A stretch of 64,000 bases of DNA from Streptomyces sp. CB01201 (GTDB lineage Bacteria; Actinomycetota; Actinomycetes; Streptomycetales; Streptomycetaceae). The notes beneath the pieces were generated by a model. The model did not search any database. It was given only the letters and a program-made list of their open reading frames with translations, and was not told the DNA's origin. Both the position numbers and the translations under genes were made by a program. The stretch's first letter is position 1, and each line of letters begins with the position of its first letter. The stretch spans positions 149,138-213,137 of the forward strand of contig NZ_NNBJ01000011.1 in the NCBI RefSeq assembly GCF_002803085.1, in the 5' to 3' direction. This document shows positions 8,010-15,092 of the stretch, piece by piece.

Positions 8010-8644
8010 TGGCGGTCCGCGCACGCATCGACCATCTGGTCACGTCCGGCACGTTCTCCCTCGACGGCGGTACCTGGGACGTCGACAACAACGTATGGAT
8101 CGTCGGGGACGACGAGGAGGCCGTCGTCATCGACGCCGCGCACGACGCGGAGGCCATCCTCGCGGCGCTGGGCGGCCGCACCCTGCGGGCCATCCTGTGC
8201 ACGCACGCCCACAACGACCACATCGACGCGGCACCGGCCCTGGCGGAGGCCACGGGTGCGCCGATCCTGCTGCATCGGGACGATCTTCCGCTGTGGAAGC
8301 AGACGCATCCCGAGCGGCTGCCGGACGGTGAACTGAGCGATGGGCAGCGGGTGTCGGTCGCGGACGTGGAGTTCGAGGTGATCCACACCCCGGGGCACGC
8401 GCCGGGTGCGGTCTGCCTCCACGGGCCGGCCCTCGGCACGGTCTTCACCGGCGACACGCTGTTCGCCGGGGGGCCCGGGGCGACGGGGCGGTCCTTCTCC
8501 GACTTCCCGACGATCATCGACTCGATCAGGGACCGGGTGCTGACGTTGCCGTCGGACACGGTGGTCCGTACGGGGCATGGTGACGCGACGACGATCGGGG
8601 CGGAGGCCCCCCACCTGGCCGAGTGGCTGGCCCGGGGCCACTGA
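8009..8644 (+). CDS. Metallo-beta-lactamase-fold hydrolase coupled to mscR
   Basis: The 211-residue protein has the binuclear zinc motif THAHNDH (His66, His68, Asp70, His71), then HTPGHAPGAVCL, FTGDTLF and RTGHGD, as in glyoxalase-II-like hydrolases. Its ATG shares one base with the mscR stop (TGATG), so the two proteins are made together. By analogy with glutathione systems, where S-formylglutathione hydrolase follows the dehydrogenase, it is a good candidate for the thioesterase releasing formate from S-formylmycothiol. That activity is inference. Confidence 0.8.
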   Translation: MAVRARIDHLVTSGTFSLDGGTWDVDNNVWIVGDDEEAVVIDAAHDAEAILAALGGRTLRAILCTHAHNDHIDAAPALAEATGAPILLHRDDLPLWKQTHPERLPDGELSDGQRVSVADVEFEVIHTPGHAPGAVCLHGPALGTVFTGDTLFAGGPGATGRSFSDFPTIIDSIRDRVLTLPSDTVVRTGHGDATTIGAEAPHLAEWLARGH

Positions 8645-8851
8645 CACCCCCAACCGGGGGCACGCCCCAGTCCCCTTTCCGGCCGGGGCCCCAACCGGCT
8701 CGCGGTGCGGCTGGCCCCGGGTCCCAACGCCTTGCGGTCCGCCTGGGCTGGTCGGCTGGTTTCTCCCCGCCCCGCCCCTTCCCGAGACCCTCCGGGGGAG
8801 CGTTCGTCTAGTGCGGACCGTGCGGGGCTGGTCGCGCAGTTCCGCGCGCCC
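8645..8851. other. Non-coding gap between convergent genes
   Basis: These 207 bp follow the hydrolase gene. The right part (from 8812) is one copy of the dispersed repeat family. The remainder is C-rich with no ribosome site or convincing frame. Confidence 0.4.
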
Positions 8852-8952
8852 CTAAAAGCCTTGGTGCTGGTCCGCATTGGGCATTTCAGCCCGTCCGGCG
8901 TTTGAGGACGAGCGCCCTTGAGGCGCGAACGGGGTCTGGGGCGGAGCCCCAG
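8812..8952. repeat. Dispersed Streptomyces intergenic repeat, copy 1
   Basis: The first part (8812-8859) has the core GGGGCTGGTCGCGCAGTTCC. The second (about 8862-8915) carries TTTCAGCCCGTCCGGCGTTT. It ends in the hairpin CTGGGGCGGAGCCCCAG (8936-8952). Related blocks occur at 24.7-24.97 kb and 48.06-48.18 kb. Here the repeat lies inside the 3' end of the pseudouridine synthase gene, so its C-terminus is encoded by repeat DNA. Confidence 0.75.
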
Positions 8953-9958
8953 GGTCCTTAGGGAAGGGGCGGGGTGGGGTGGGGCGACTCCCGGGGCCCC
9001 AGGCCTCTAGTCGCAGCCCGCTCTCGAACCGGCGGGCCCGCCCGTCCACCGGATCGGTGAACTCCAGGACCCTGGCGAGCAGTTGGAGCGGCTCCTCGAA
9101 ATCACCCGCCTCGGCCTCCGGCAGCACCACCGGATACACCGGATCGTGGAGGATCGGCAGACCGAGCCGGTTCATGTGGACCCGCAGCTGATGCGTGCGG
9201 CCGGTCACGGGCAGCAGACGGTACCGCCCGAGGCCCCCACGCCGCTCGGCCAGCTCGATCCGGCTCTCGGCATTGGGCTCGCCCGCCTCCTCGCGTGCGG
9301 CGATGACCCCGCGCTCCTTCACGATCCGGCTGCGTACCGTCGCGGGCAGGCCGACCCCGGGATCGTACGGCGCGACCGCCTCGTACTCCTTGCGCACCCG
9401 GCGCCCGCTGAACAGATTCTGGTACGTGCCCCGGTCCTCGGGCCGCACCACGAACAGCACCAGGCCCGCCGTCAGCCGGTCGAGTCGGTGGGCGGGCTGG
9501 AGTGCCGGCAGCGACAGGTCCCGGCGCAGCCGCGCCACCGCCGTCTCGGTGATGTGCCGTCCGCGCGGGGTGGTCGCGAGGAAGTGCGGCTTGTCCGCGA
9601 TCACGATCCGCTCGTCGCGGTACACGATCCCGATCTCGAACGGCACCGGCACCTCCGGCGCGAAATCCCGGTGGAACCACACGAACATCCCCGCCCGGTA
9701 CGCCTCCGCCCCGCTCAGCGCCCCCTCGGCTCCGACGAACCGCCCCTCGCGCAGCATCGCGCCCACCCGCTCCGCGCCGATCGCTCCCTCGAACCGGTCC
9801 CGAAGATGATCGCCGACCGTCGCCCAGGACCCGTCCGGGTCGGCCGGCAGCCGCACACGTACCGGGTCGATGCCGTCGCGCTGCGCGAGCGGGGCGCCGG
9901 GAGTCCTGGATCTGCGTCTCACGGAACCAGAGAACCCCATCGGACCCGTCAGGGGCAA
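8852..9958 (-). CDS. RluA-family pseudouridine synthase
   Basis: The 368-residue protein contains the catalytic motif HRLDRLTAGLVLF with the conserved Asp, the downstream YEAVAPYD, and RTHQLRVHMNRLG-LPILHDPVYP, all RluA-family signatures. It isomerises uridine to pseudouridine in rRNA or tRNA. The conserved core ends near FESGLRLEAWG. The last 40 or so residues (Pro, Ser, Gln rich) are read from the dispersed intergenic repeat and are unlikely to be functional. An internal ATG at 9940 is an alternative start. The gene is divergent from the ketosynthase gene. Confidence 0.85.
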   Translation of the reverse strand: MPLTGPMGFSGSVRRRSRTPGAPLAQRDGIDPVRVRLPADPDGSWATVGDHLRDRFEGAIGAERVGAMLREGRFVGAEGALSGAEAYRAGMFVWFHRDFAPEVPVPFEIGIVYRDERIVIADKPHFLATTPRGRHITETAVARLRRDLSLPALQPAHRLDRLTAGLVLFVVRPEDRGTYQNLFSGRRVRKEYEAVAPYDPGVGLPATVRSRIVKERGVIAAREEAGEPNAESRIELAERRGGLGRYRLLPVTGRTHQLRVHMNRLGLPILHDPVYPVVLPEAEAGDFEEPLQLLARVLEFTDPVDGRARRFESGLRLEAWGPGSRPTPPRPFPKDPGAPPQTPFAPQGRSSSNAGRAEMPNADQHQGF

Positions 9959-10118
9959 GAGAATCCCAGGTCAGCGCCGTGCGAGCGGACGGCGGTGGGG
10001 GAGCGCGGCGGCGCGACGGATTCCCCTGGCCTGCGGACGTCCCCGCCGGGAGGCATGCTGCCTGGGGGGATTACGTCCGCCATGGCGGCTTCTATGGCGA
10101 ATAGGGCAAGGGTCCAGC

Positions 10119-11645
10119 ATGAGCGAAGAGCCGGTCATGGGCGGGAAGTGCCTGCTGCTCACCACGGGCGAACTGGCGCCCGGCGACGTCATCGCGACGG
10201 ACCCCGACGGCCCCTGGCTCGTGGTCGTGCGCACCGCGCCCGCGACCGAGACGAAGACCCGGCTCCATCTGCGTCCGCTGACCGGCGGCCCCGACGTGGA
10301 ACGCGTCCTGCCGCGCTATGAACGCCAGGTCGTGCGCACCACCCGCGTGGACCCGGCCGAGCTGCCCGACCCCGCGCAGTGGGCCGTACCCCGCCGCCGC
10401 CGGGTCGTGGTGACCGGCCTCGGCGCGGTCACCCCGCTCGGCGCGGACGTGCCCGAACTGTGGCAGGGCCTGCTCGACGGCCGCTGCGGGGTCACGCTCG
10501 TGGAGGGGGCCGAATTCGACGGGCTTCCGGTACGCATCGCGGCCCGGGCCGCCGTCGACCCCGCGCGGCTGTTGCCGAGACATCTGGCCCGGCGGATGAA
10601 CCGGTCCACCCAGCTCGCGCTCGTCGCGGCCCGCGAGGCCTGGCGGGACGCGGGGCTCGACCCGGGGGGAACGGTGGCGAGCGGGCTGCGTCCGACCCGT
10701 ACCGGAGTGTCCATGGGCACGATCATCGGCGGCGCGCCCGTCATGGTCGAGAGCCGGCTCGCGCTCATCGAGCGGGGCCCGAGGGCGGTCTCCCCGCACA
10801 CCTCTCCCATGACCGTGCCGTCCGCCTCCGCCGCGCAGATGTCCAAGGACCTGGACATCCGCGGCGAGGCACGCACCTTCGTGTCCGCCTGTGCCTCCGG
10901 TACGGAGGCGATCGGGCAGGCCGTCGAGGCCATTCGCGCCGGCCGGCTCGACCTCGTCGTCGCGGGCGGCACCGAGGCCGTGATCACCCCGGAGATCCTC
11001 GCCGCCTTCGCCGCGATGCGGGCCGTCTCGCGGCGCAACGACCAGCCCGAGCACGCGTCCAGACCGTTCGACGACGCGCGCGACGGATTCGTCCTGGGCG
11101 AGGGCGCCGGCGTACTGGTCCTGGAGGACGAGGAGCACGCCCGTGCGCGCGGCGCCCGCATCTACTGCGAGGCGGCCGGCTGGGGCCTGTCCGCGGACGC
11201 CTTCCACATGGCGGCCCCCGAACCCCACGGCCGCGGCGTCGAGGCCGCGCTGCGCTCCGCCCTCGCGGACGCCGGAGCCACGCCCGACGACGTGGCCCAC
11301 GTCAACGCGCATGCCACGGCGACCGTCGAGGGCGACCGCACGGAGGCGCTCGCGCTCGGCCGGCTCTTCGGCAGCCAGATCCGGGACATCCCCGTCACCG
11401 CGAACAAGGGTGCCCTCGGGCACCTCCAGGGCGGTGCGGGCGGCGTCGAGGCCATCGCCTCGGTCCTCACCCTGCGGGACGGCCTGATCCCCCCGACCGT
11501 CGGCTGCGACCACCCGGAGGAGGGCCTGGGCCTGGACGTCGTCCGCGACACCCCCCGCCCCCTGCCGCCGTGCGGCGACCTGGTCCTGAGCGATTCCTTC
11601 GGCTTCGGCGGCCACAACGCGGTCCTGGCCCTCCGCCGACTCTGA
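10119..11645 (+). CDS. Beta-ketoacyl-ACP synthase (KAS II-like) with extra N-terminal domain
   Basis: The 508-residue protein has a ketosynthase domain from about residue 90 (RRRRVVVTGLGAVTPLGADV) with the triad Cys258 (SACASGTEAIG), His398 (NAHATATVEGD) and His435 (NKGALGHLQGG). It would condense acyl and malonyl-ACP units. Residues 1-88 are not part of a usual KAS: they contain GDVIATDPDGPWLVVV and look like a small beta-rich domain. ATG 10119 has AAGGG 6 bp upstream. No acyl carrier protein or other fatty-acid/polyketide gene is adjacent, so a stand-alone role is likely. Confidence 0.85.
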   Translation: MSEEPVMGGKCLLLTTGELAPGDVIATDPDGPWLVVVRTAPATETKTRLHLRPLTGGPDVERVLPRYERQVVRTTRVDPAELPDPAQWAVPRRRRVVVTGLGAVTPLGADVPELWQGLLDGRCGVTLVEGAEFDGLPVRIAARAAVDPARLLPRHLARRMNRSTQLALVAAREAWRDAGLDPGGTVASGLRPTRTGVSMGTIIGGAPVMVESRLALIERGPRAVSPHTSPMTVPSASAAQMSKDLDIRGEARTFVSACASGTEAIGQAVEAIRAGRLDLVVAGGTEAVITPEILAAFAAMRAVSRRNDQPEHASRPFDDARDGFVLGEGAGVLVLEDEEHARARGARIYCEAAGWGLSADAFHMAAPEPHGRGVEAALRSALADAGATPDDVAHVNAHATATVEGDRTEALALGRLFGSQIRDIPVTANKGALGHLQGGAGGVEAIASVLTLRDGLIPPTVGCDHPEEGLGLDVVRDTPRPLPPCGDLVLSDSFGFGGHNAVLALRRL

Positions 11646-11664
11646 GCCCTCCGCCCGGAAACGC

Positions 11665-11690
11665 AAAAAACCCCAGATGAACTGGGGTTT
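11665..11690. terminator. Bidirectional terminator between ketosynthase and tRNA-Leu
   Basis: CCCCAG-ATGAA-CTGGGG (11671-11687) is flanked by A6 on the left and T4 on the right, so both the ketosynthase transcript (+) and the tRNA transcript (-) get a hairpin followed by a U-run. Confidence 0.85.
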
Positions 11691-11694
11691 TCGC

Positions 11695-11782
11695 TGGTGT
11701 CCGAGGGGGGACTTGAACCCCCACGCCCGATAAAGGGCACTAGCACCTCAAGCTAGCGCGTCTGCCATTCCGCCACCCGGAC
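11695..11782 (-). tRNA. tRNA-Leu (anticodon GAG)
   Basis: Read on the minus strand, the 88-nt sequence folds as a class II tRNA. The acceptor stem GTCCGGG pairs with CTCGGAC and the CCA end is encoded. The anticodon stem is CTAGC/GCTAG around loop TTGAGGT (anticodon GAG, reading CUC), followed by a long variable arm and a T arm with GTTCAAGTC. A terminator with a T6 run follows. No integrase or duplicated 3' end is visible, so no integrated element uses this site here. Confidence 0.95.
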
Positions 11783-11969
11783 AAGGTGTCTGTCTCGCGG
11801 GCCGTGCCCGTTCCGACGTGGAAAACAATAGCAAACATCCGGGGGTGCTCGATCACCCCCCTGGCCTGCGTGAACTCCGGATGTCGACGGGAAGCCGCCC
11901 TTGGGTGCCGAGGGGGGCCGGGGGGAGGATGGGGGAGTACCGAGCGGAGCGACAGCGGGAGGAAGCAGC

Positions 11970-13301
11970 GTGAGCGAGTCGAGCACGACCCGGACCGGCG
12001 GCGTGACCGGTGAGGACGAGGTCGTCGACCTCTGTCGCGATCTGATCAGGATCGACACCAGCAACTACGGAGACCACTCCGGGCCCGGTGAGCGTGCGGC
12101 CGCGGAGTACGTCGCGGAGAAGCTCGCGGAGGTCGGCCTGGAGCCGAAGATCTTCGAGTCCCACAAGGGCCGGGCCTCCACCGTGGCCCGGATCGCGGGC
12201 GAGGACCCGTCCCGGCCCGCCCTGCTCATCCACGGCCACACCGATGTCGTACCGGCCAACGCCGACGACTGGACCCACGACCCCTTCGCCGGCGAGATCG
12301 CCGACGGCTGTGTGTGGGGCCGCGGCGCGGTCGACATGAAGGACATGGACGCGATGACCCTCGCGGTCGTGCGCGACCGGCTGCGCAGCGGCCGCAAGCC
12401 CCCGCGCGACATCGTGCTCGCCTTCCTCGCGGACGAGGAGGCGGGCGGCACGTACGGGGCGCGCTTCCTCGTCGACAAGCACCCCGAGCTGTTCGAGGGC
12501 GTCACCGAGGCGATCAGCGAGGTCGGCGGGTTCTCCTTCACCGTCAACGAGAAGCTCCGGCTCTATCTCGTCGAGACGGCCCAGAAGGGCATGCACTGGA
12601 TGAAGCTGACCGTGGACGGCACCGCCGGACACGGCTCGATGATCCACAAGGACAACGCCATCACGGAGCTGTCCGAGGCGGTCGGGCGTCTTGGCCGGCA
12701 CAAGTTCCCGGTGCGGGTGACCAAGACGCTGCGGCACTTCCTCGACGAGCTCGGCGACGCGCTCGGCACCGAGCTGGACCCCGAGAACATGGACGAGACC
12801 CTCGCCAAGCTCGGCGGCATGGCCAAGCTCATCGGCGCCTCCCTCCAGAACACCGCCAACCCGACGCAGCTGGGCGCCGGTTACAAGGTCAACGTCATTC
12901 CGGGGCAGGCCACCGCGCATGTCGACGGGCGGTTCCTGCCGGGCTACGAGGAGGAGTTCCTCGCCGACCTGGACCGGATCCTGGGCCCGCGGGTCAAGCG
13001 CGAGGACGTGCACGCGGACAAGGCCCTGGAGACCTCGTTCGACGGCGCCCTGGTGGACGCGATGCAGACCGCGCTCCAGGCCGAGGACCCGATCGCCCGG
13101 GCCGTGCCGTACATGCTCTCGGCCGGAACCGACGCCAAGTCCTTCGACGACCTGGGCATCCGCGGCTTCGGCTTCGCGCCGCTGAAGCTGCCGCCGGAGC
13201 TGGACTTCGCCGGGATGTTCCACGGCGTCGACGAGCGGGTCCCGGTCGACGGCCTGAAGTTCGGCGTACGCGTCCTGGACCGGTTCATCGACGCCTCCTG
13301 A
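11970..13301 (+). CDS. M20-family metallopeptidase / ArgE-DapE-like hydrolase
   Basis: The 443-residue protein has the dinuclear-zinc motifs of the M20 family: HGHTDVVPAN (first zinc His/Asp), WGRGAVDMKDMDA (bridging Asp), and FLADEEAGG (catalytic Glu pair). A dimerisation lid domain with DGTAGHGSMIHKDNA follows. Members hydrolyse dipeptides, N-acylated amino acids or succinyl-diaminopimelate; the substrate cannot be told from sequence. GTG 11970 is chosen because GGGAGGA lies 6 bp upstream; the open frame begins earlier without a ribosome site. No signal peptide is seen, so it is cytosolic. Confidence 0.85.
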   Translation: MSESSTTRTGGVTGEDEVVDLCRDLIRIDTSNYGDHSGPGERAAAEYVAEKLAEVGLEPKIFESHKGRASTVARIAGEDPSRPALLIHGHTDVVPANADDWTHDPFAGEIADGCVWGRGAVDMKDMDAMTLAVVRDRLRSGRKPPRDIVLAFLADEEAGGTYGARFLVDKHPELFEGVTEAISEVGGFSFTVNEKLRLYLVETAQKGMHWMKLTVDGTAGHGSMIHKDNAITELSEAVGRLGRHKFPVRVTKTLRHFLDELGDALGTELDPENMDETLAKLGGMAKLIGASLQNTANPTQLGAGYKVNVIPGQATAHVDGRFLPGYEEEFLADLDRILGPRVKREDVHADKALETSFDGALVDAMQTALQAEDPIARAVPYMLSAGTDAKSFDDLGIRGFGFAPLKLPPELDFAGMFHGVDERVPVDGLKFGVRVLDRFIDAS

Positions 13302-13494
13302 GGCCGGGGGCCTGCGGGGCCCCACGAGCGGCGGTCACCACGCGTCGGGGTGTCGCTCCGCTAATCGTTTGAACGTACGTATACGACTGAAAAGAGTGAA
13401 TGCACTCATATGCTCGTAGCCCCATAACTTCCCCCTCGTTACAGGGTGTGCGGTCCGCGGCTGGGACCGCACATATGCCAACAAGGAGGAAGTA
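13302..13494. promoter_or_regulatory. chpH promoter and leader with stable hairpin
   Basis: The upstream region is unusually AT-rich for this genome and contains ACGTACGT (13373-13380) and a GAGTG-AATG-CACTC inverted repeat (13394-13407). A perfect 9-bp stem TGTGCGGTC / GACCGCACA with a 9-nt loop (13447-13473) lies just before the ribosome site AAGGAGG (13483-13489). Chaplin genes are known to be developmentally controlled, through sigma-BldN in studied species. I could not place a convincing sigma-BldN promoter here. Confidence 0.5.
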
Positions 13495-13728
13495 ATGATC
13501 AAGAAGGTCGTCGCTGCTGCGGCTGTCACTGGTGGTCTGGTTCTCGCGGGTGCGGGTCTGGCTGTCGCGGATGCCGGTGCCCAGGGCGCCGCTGTGAACT
13601 CCCCGGGTGTCGCGTCCGGCAATGTCATCCAGGTTCCCGTGCACATCCCCGTGAACCTGTGCGGCAACACGGTCTCCGTGATCGGGCTGCTGAACCCCGC
13701 CTTCGGCAACACCTGCGTCAACAAGTGA
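13495..13728 (+). CDS. chpH: Short chaplin
   Basis: The 77-residue secreted protein has a signal peptide (about 1-26, MIKKVVAAAAVTGGLVLAGA...AVADA) followed by a single chaplin domain. That domain carries VNSPGVASGNVIQVPVHIPV, the two conserved cysteines NLCGN and NTCVN, and the hydrophobic VSVIGLLNPAFG. Chaplins self-assemble as amyloid-like films that make aerial hyphae hydrophobic. The small size and single domain match ChpE-ChpH, and the pairing with a long chaplin downstream matches ChpH. The ribosome site AAGGAGG is close to ideal. A 20-bp hairpin terminator follows. Confidence 0.95.
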   Translation: MIKKVVAAAAVTGGLVLAGAGLAVADAGAQGAAVNSPGVASGNVIQVPVHIPVNLCGNTVSVIGLLNPAFGNTCVNK

Positions 13729-13756
13729 CGTTGTGCCCCAACCCGTGAGGGTCTGA

Positions 13757-13803
13757 GCCGGGCGGCCCCGGAGTGCGCGCCATGCACTCCGGGGCCGCCC
13801 GGC
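13757..13803 (+). terminator. Strong terminator after chpH
   Basis: A perfect 20-bp stem (13757-13776 with 13784-13803; starts GCCGGGCGGCCCCGG) encloses a 7-nt loop GCGCCAT. Only a few T residues follow, as is common in Streptomyces. Confidence 0.8.
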
Positions 13804-13867
13804 ATTTCAGCCCGGGCGCAACGGCGCAGCCGGGCTTTCCGGAAGGCAGAAGGCAGGGAACGAATCT

Positions 13868-14767
13868 ATGCGACAGGTCACCCGCAAGTCTCTGATCACC
13901 ATGGCCGCCGCCGGCGGGGTCATCGCCATGGGCAGCGGGGCGGCGCACGCCGACTCGGCGGCCCAGGGCAGCGCCGCGAACTCGCCGGGCGCGCTGTCCG
14001 GCAATGCCGTCCAGCTCCCGGTGCACGTGCCGGTCAATGTCTGCGGCAACACCGTGAACGTGGTCGGCCTGCTCAGCCCGGCGTTCGCCAACGGCTGTGC
14101 CAACCAGGGACACCAGGGACACCCGGGGCGCCAGGGCGCCGGTGCGGACGCACACGGCAGGGCGGTCGACTCGCCCGGCGTGGGCTCCGGCAACCACGTC
14201 CAGGCCCCCATCGACGCGCCCGTGAACCTCTGCGGGAACAGCGTGAGCGTGATCGGCATCGGCAACCCCGCGTTCGGCAACGACTGCGCCAACGACGAGG
14301 GCGGCCGCCCCGGCACTCCGCAGCACCCGGGCCACCCCCAGCACCGGGGCCAGCCACACCACCCGGGCAAGCCGCAGCACCCGGGCAAGCCGCAGCACCC
14401 CGGCCACCCCGGCCACCCGGGCGGCCACCAGCAGCCCTGCCCGCCGCACCACCCGGGACAGCCGGGCCACCCCGGGCACCCCGGCCAGCCGCAGCACCCG
14501 GGGCAGCCCGGTCAGCCGGGGCACCCCGGTGTGCCGCAGCACCCGGTCAGCCCGGTCGCGCACCAGCCGGCCACGCCCGCGGGGCCTGCCGCGCCCGTCC
14601 GGGCCGGTGTTCCGGTCACGCACGCCGTGACCGCCACGGGCCCCGGGGCCACGGCCCCGCAGCTCGCGCACACCGGCTCGCAGGGCATGGGCTTCGCCGT
14701 TCCGGCCGCGGCGGGTCTGCTGCTCGGCGGCGCGGTGCTCTACCGCCGCGGGCGCGCGGCGCAGTAG
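13868..14767 (+). CDS. Long, cell-wall-anchored chaplin with His/Pro/Gly/Gln-rich linker (ChpC-like)
   Basis: The 299-residue protein has a signal peptide (about 1-29) and two chaplin domains: residues 33-71 (NSPGALSGNAVQLPVHVPV, Cys pair) and 100-141 (DSPGVGSGNHVQAPIDAPV, Cys pair). A linker of about 115 residues follows, dominated by HPG, QHPGKP and GQPGHPG repeats. It ends in the sortase signal LAHTG (266-270), a hydrophobic span and RRGR. Sortase would attach it to peptidoglycan, where it anchors short chaplins such as the chpH product just upstream. ChpA-C share this layout; position beside chpH suggests ChpC. The His density of the linker is notable. Confidence 0.9.
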   Translation: MRQVTRKSLITMAAAGGVIAMGSGAAHADSAAQGSAANSPGALSGNAVQLPVHVPVNVCGNTVNVVGLLSPAFANGCANQGHQGHPGRQGAGADAHGRAVDSPGVGSGNHVQAPIDAPVNLCGNSVSVIGIGNPAFGNDCANDEGGRPGTPQHPGHPQHRGQPHHPGKPQHPGKPQHPGHPGHPGGHQQPCPPHHPGQPGHPGHPGQPQHPGQPGQPGHPGVPQHPVSPVAHQPATPAGPAAPVRAGVPVTHAVTATGPGATAPQLAHTGSQGMGFAVPAAAGLLLGGAVLYRRGRAAQ

Positions 14768-14804
14768 CCGCAGCGGTCCCGGCAGGCCGTCCCGCACGGC
14801 TGTC

Positions 14805-14846
14805 ATGACGGAGCGGGCCCCGCACGTGCGGGGCCCGCTCCGTCAT
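14805..14846. terminator. 42-nt perfect palindrome, bidirectional terminator
   Basis: The arms 14805-14825 and 14826-14846 (starting ATGACGGAGCGGGCC) are exact reverse complements with no unpaired centre. It lies between the convergent long chaplin and DUF5703 genes. Confidence 0.75.
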
Positions 14847-14856
14847 ACGCCCACGT

Positions 14857-15045
14857 TCACCACGTGGCTCGCACCTGGCGGATGATCCGCCTGCGCAGCC
14901 GCACTCGGCGGCTGCCGTCCCGGTGCAGACTCAGTCGGTCCAACTCCCAGTGTCCGTACTCGGCATGGTCGGTCAGCAGCCGTGTCGCCTCCTTGCGGGA
15001 CACCCCGCGGGGGACGTACACGTCGACAAATTCGTATTCCACCAT
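14857..15045 (-). CDS. DUF5703-type small basic protein
   Basis: The 62-residue protein MVEYEFVDVYVPRGVSRKEA... ends in an Arg-rich stretch (RRVRLRRRIIRQVRATW). It resembles a short conserved actinobacterial protein (DUF5703) of unknown function. It has no signal peptide or membrane segment. The C-terminal basic tail suggests RNA or DNA contact, which is only a guess. It is divergent from the next gene across just 47 bp, so the two promoters must be back to back. Confidence 0.75.
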   Translation of the reverse strand: MVEYEFVDVYVPRGVSRKEATRLLTDHAEYGHWELDRLSLHRDGSRRVRLRRRIIRQVRATW

Positions 15046-15092
15046 CGCATCTATTGTGCGGGCACCGGCCCGGTACGGATAGCGTCTGCACT

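Noticed and set aside
8645..8811. Short plus-strand frames after the MBL hydrolase
   Set aside because: They are Pro/Arg-rich, lack ribosome sites and run into the dispersed repeat.
10119..11645. Ketosynthase as part of a polyketide or fatty-acid cluster
   Set aside because: No acyl carrier protein, ketoreductase, acyltransferase or chain-length factor is adjacent; neighbours are a pseudouridine synthase, a tRNA and a peptidase.
11695..11782. tRNA-Leu as an integration site for a mobile element
   Set aside because: No integrase gene, no repeat of the tRNA 3' end, and ordinary core genes on both sides.
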